Part shown: one piece after another, positions 61,701-64,000 of the stretch | Numbering within the stretch: position 1 is the stretch's first letter | Layout of the letters: each line of letters opens with the position of its first letter | Made by a program: the position numbers and the translations under genes | Source: Parapristionchus giblindavisi | Lineage: Eukaryota; Nematoda; Chromadorea; Rhabditida; Diplogasteridae | Direction: 5' to 3' | DNA: 64,000 nucleotides | NCBI GenBank assembly: GCA_943737045.1 | Contig: CALSFV010000258.1 | Span: 372,001-436,000, forward strand | The notes under the pieces: model-generated | The model's input: the letters and a program-made list of their open reading frames with translations, nothing else | Database searches by the model: none | Told to the model about the DNA's origin: nothing

Positions 61701-63857
61701 GATTAAGTACCTAAGATTACGGTAGAAGTCGGTGTAAGAGATGATAATGATGGTTATTGATCGATGAAACAGATAAATTTGAGCGAAAGATGCGATCAAT
61801 AAGAAACCCGTAATGAGATGGCTCACGCTTTGTGTGTGCAAGACGAATGCTGTATATGGTAGTATTATTGATTGGTTGTGGAAGTTATTGATCGGCTCAT
61901 ATAGGGATTGGAGCAGTGACTACAGTATACCTGTCATTATCGATTGATACCATGAGAGATTATGATTGAGTGGGTGTGGATAGAGGAGTATGATAAAGTT
62001 GTGAAGTAGAGAGATGGGTGCTGTAATCGTGGTGCGAGGATTGGGAAAGGACAGAAAGAATTGTGGTGTAGTGTACATGAGATTGAAGAAGCAAGAGGTA
62101 CGACCATGATAGGACGAGAGTAAAGGAGCGATGGTGGATCGAATAATTATAATAATAATTAAAATAACGAATAAAAAGAATACATGGCAAAAGGTAAATA
62201 TGATGTGATTTCAAGTAGATTGACGAAGAAGAAGTCATGGATGAATGAAAGAGAATTGAATTGATGTGATGAGGACACTGTAAGAGCGGATACGGTAGTT
62301 GCAATGATACGGTAGAACTAGTGATACAGTATGACTAGGGGGGAAGACTACGGTACAATGACTATGATATATGGATATATGATATATTGATTATCAACAA
62401 ACTAAAATAGACTACTTTAAAGATAATATAATCTAGGCTATCTAAGAAGCACAATCGATATATGAGATGATACTGTAAGTGATATTGATTGCATCGAGTG
62501 ATTAAACACAGGGGGAATGTGGAGATACAAACTATAATAACGATATTTCAAGGGGAAATTAACAGATGGGCAACTATTGAATGATTGTAAGGCATAGGTC
62601 GAATAGCTTGGTTCTTGGTTTTCAAAATGCGGTCAGGTTTTTCGATTTTTTGGAAAATTTTTGGTCAAAATGCGGTCTGATTTTTCGATTTTTTCAGAAA
62701 CTTTTGTCATTTTCAAGCGGAATATGCAATGTAGACATTGGCATCCATACACCAAAAGAAAGAGCATGTCAAATACTATTTTAAAAAATCTGACGCATTT
62801 TGAAATGTAATATAGAAATGTGTTTAAAATTAATAAATTCATTGCAGTTGTAAATCACTGCAATATTTCATCTATGATTTTCTAGTTCAATATGCAATGC
62901 AAACCTTGGCATCCATATATCAAATAAAAGAGCATGAAAAATAGTACAAGAAAAATCTGCCGCATTTCGGAAATGTAATATAGAAATAATTTAAAAAAAT
63001 AAAAGTTTAATTCCCTGGAACATACGTTGAACATAGCCATAAATCTGTCACACATTTTTGATGAAAAAGCATGGTGCGGCTGATTTTTTCCTTATTGCGG
63101 CTGATTTTATAGTTAGCTGTGTATATTACCATGTTATATTCAAAAAAATCAAGGCAATTCATCGACATCGGGTAAAGATATTCCACTTTAAAGCAAGAAC
63201 ATAGGTTGAAAGCAACGGCTTTGCGAATTGTAGTGTATGGTGCGTGGTGTGTCACTCTACTGCGCACTACTGCGTGGAATGCCACACAACGCAGTTGATA
63301 ACAGCCTGCAAACCCATCTTTATTTTGCAAAATGCGGTCAGGCTTTCCAAAAAAATTCCAAAATGCGGTCAGGCTATGTACCTTGGGACATACTTTTCGA
63401 CCTATGTTGTAAGGGAATGAAAAAAGGTAGATCAATCAGGTAGCATATCATTGATAATCGATAATTGTCGTGCATCCAGATTGGATAGATCATATTTCAA
63501 TGCGGGACGAGAAGAAGAGATATGGGCACTCTCATCGATCTCAAGTAGAAGAAGTGATACCTACAATTGGAGTTATTAGAGTTATAAACACATACCATAT
63601 TGATTGTACTTACAACCATGTTATAGATATAGTGAAACGTCAATTCACCAACTGACTACAACACCTTTCAATACAAGCCATGGTTACCGTACCTGAAAGA
63701 CCCTCTCTGGGTCTCGCAATGCATCCAATTTCCGTCGTACTGTAGCAGCATTGACAGGAGATGTAGTTGTTGATATGGATGATGATGGAGAGGTTGTCTT
63801 TCGTTGTTTCCTTTCTCCAGATGAAGCTGATGATGATGTTGATGAAGCTGGCAGTTC
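46799..63857 (-). CDS. trp-4: TRPN / NOMPC-type ankyrin-repeat mechanosensory channel
   Basis: About 40 small minus-strand exons. The N-terminal region (59700-60375) is polar (IGRALHEFTGDGRLPPEYRQ). From about 58666 down to 49800 nearly every exon encodes ankyrin repeats, at least 25 of them, such as TPLHLAAQSGHDSLVRMLLN, TALHLAAMNGHLQLTSLLLQ and TPLHLAAMNGHYEMVSLLIA. The C-terminal part has six membrane segments (about 49190-47800), a pore segment EMLFFSLFGLVE (near 47990), S6 FGIYMMVTLIVLINLLIAM, and the TRP box EWKFGRAILIRQMNKR (near 47400). A nine-Gly run follows (about 47150-47180), then the tail IDWKKIVSKYY and the stop 46799-46801. This is the NOMPC layout: a force-gated cation channel of ciliated mechanosensory neurons, with the ankyrin coil as tether to microtubules. 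A candidate upstream exon at 63693-63857 (RRKLDALRDPERVFQ) does not join 60272-60375 in frame, so the 5' end is unresolved and may lie beyond the window. Confidence 0.93.
47150..47180 (-). repeat. Poly-glycine codon run in TRPN C-terminal tail
   Basis: TCCTCC repeats on the plus strand encode nine Gly in MGGGGGGGGGRNSPTM, a flexible linker between the TRP box region and the tail. Triplet runs like this vary in length. Confidence 0.85.
51640..51700. repeat. (CTCCCT)n array in a trp-4 intron
   Basis: A short pyrimidine array on the plus strand, antisense to trp-4, between the ankyrin exons ending near 51476 and starting near 52280. Translated frames across it are artefacts. Confidence 0.8.
52112..52191 (+). 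tRNA. tRNA-Leu (UAG anticodon)
   Basis: A complete type II tRNA: acceptor GGCGGAG pairs with CTCCGTC, the A box is TGGCCGAGCGG and the B box GGTTCGAATCC. The anticodon stem CTGGT/ACCAG carries loop TTTAGGC, so the anticodon is UAG, which reads CUA and other CUN leucine codons. The extra arm is about 11 nt, as expected for Leu. No intron. A T-run follows at 52196-52200 as Pol III terminator. It lies antisense within a trp-4 intron. Confidence 0.96.
52196..52200 (+). terminator. Pol III terminator of tRNA-Leu
   Basis: A run of five T residues, five bases after the tRNA discriminator base. Confidence 0.8.
56906..57356. mobile_element. MITE-like element with about 160-bp inverted repeats
   Basis: The left arm (56909-57065) opens CTAGGGAATGGTTTC and holds TTACGATTAGTGACCTACAT and CGAAACCCGTCGCATATC. 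The right arm (57196-57354) is its reverse complement with few mismatches, ending GAAACCATTCCCTAG. About 130 bp of unique AT-rich sequence separates the arms. No transposase frame. The near-identity of the arms suggests recent insertion; the ends resemble TTA-ACTAGGG, so a TA or TTA target duplication is possible. Confidence 0.85.
57547..57617. repeat. (CTCCCT)n array, uninterrupted
   Basis: About eleven perfect CTCCCT units, the cleanest of these arrays in the window. Confidence 0.95.
57764..57850. repeat. 20-bp tandem repeat, CTAGGATCTCTCCCTCTCCC unit
   Basis: About 4.5 near-identical copies. The unit is a CTCCCT dimer plus a CTAGGATCT spacer, showing how hexamer arrays seed longer minisatellites. 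Confidence 0.93.
57973..58080. repeat. (CTCCCT)n and (CT)n array
   Basis: Mixed CTCCCT and pure CT blocks on the plus strand in the same trp-4 intron. Confidence 0.9.
60845..60980. repeat. GC-rich imperfect inverted repeat
   Basis: AGACAGGTTTGGT is answered by ACCAAACCCGTCT, and GCGCGGCGGA by TCCGCCGCGCC, around GATGCCATCGCGCACGCAC. It is a GC-rich island in AT-rich DNA. Confidence 0.65.
62625..63395. repeat. Duplicated AATGCGGTC repeat blocks
   Basis: AATGCGGTCAGG or AATGCGGTCTGA occurs at about 62626, 62668, 63331 and 63362. Two 110-bp direct copies (62716-62830 and 62888-63002) share AATATGCAATG, TTGGCATCCATA, AGAGCATG, and AAATGTAATATAGAAAT. The reverse complement GCATTTTG/GCATTTCGG occurs inside them. 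It looks like a degraded tandem-repeat transposon remnant. Confidence 0.7.
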
Positions 63858-64000
63858 CTATATTATACACAATTTAGTCATTTACTAAACAACCTTTTAA
63901 ATAAAAGTTCAGCTTTCAACTTAACAACTAATCAATTCCCACTATCATTATTGAATCAACGTCGGAACCATAATCCACCGGGTTTTCCATTCAAACAAAT

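Larger units (their letters stand above)
60376..63692 (-). other. Gene-free stretch at trp-4 5' side
   Basis: If the exon at 63693-63857 belongs to trp-4, this is a 3.3-kb intron; otherwise it is promoter. It carries a GC-rich imperfect inverted repeat (60845-60980), a CTCCGCCCACAAAA direct repeat (61195-61257) and duplicated blocks (62625-63395). No other exon is supported. Confidence 0.5.

Overview
The window looks like nuclear DNA of a free-living nematode. Coding exons are short and separated by many small AT-rich introns. Several start codons lie just downstream of a 3' splice site, which suggests spliced-leader trans-splicing. The proteins best match nematode or animal families (MEX-3, acinus, HMBOX1, BBS9, TRPN). 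From memory, the Caenorhabditis elegans relatives of most of these genes (mex-3, nuo-2, the acinus gene, hmbx-1, bbs-9, trp-4) are on chromosome I, so this would be a segment of that conserved linkage group. The splice-site and intron word usage is not Caenorhabditis-like. A diplogastrid or another rhabditid is my guess, not something the sequence proves.

Layout, left to right. (1) 285-8844 (+): mex-3, a two-KH-domain RNA-binding protein. (2) 11306-12456 (+): a CCCH zinc-finger protein with one finger. (3) 12990-15151 (-): a protein tyrosine phosphatase-like protein with degenerate catalytic motifs. (4) 15570-17566 (+): NDUFS3/nuo-2 of respiratory complex I, head-to-head with gene 3. (5) 18212-21998 (-): acinus, a SAP/RRM/RSB splicing cofactor. 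(6) 24714-29765 (+): the HMBOX1-type homeobox gene hmbx-1. (7) about 33475-36849 (+): a TBCCD1-like TBCC-domain protein. (8) 36850-40500: a repeat-rich gene desert with inverted-repeat elements. (9) 40512-44853 (-): BBS9/PTHB1 of the BBSome. (10) 45364-45749 (-): a 61-residue single-pass membrane protein. (11) 46799 to about 63857 (-): the large ankyrin-repeat TRPN/NOMPC (trp-4) channel, with a tRNA-Leu(UAG) nested antisense in one intron and MITE-like elements in others.

Two loose functional groups are visible. mex-3 and the CCCH gene resemble post-transcriptional regulators of germline and embryo. The TBCCD1-like gene, BBS9 and TRPN are all linked to centrosomes or cilia. I found no prokaryotic-type defence system, CRISPR array or operon. 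The most unusual signals are the pseudophosphatase, the use of AAG and even GAG 3' splice sites, introns built from a few recurring words (GATCAAA, TACNGTA, TTAAGGTCA), and the nested inverted-repeat elements.
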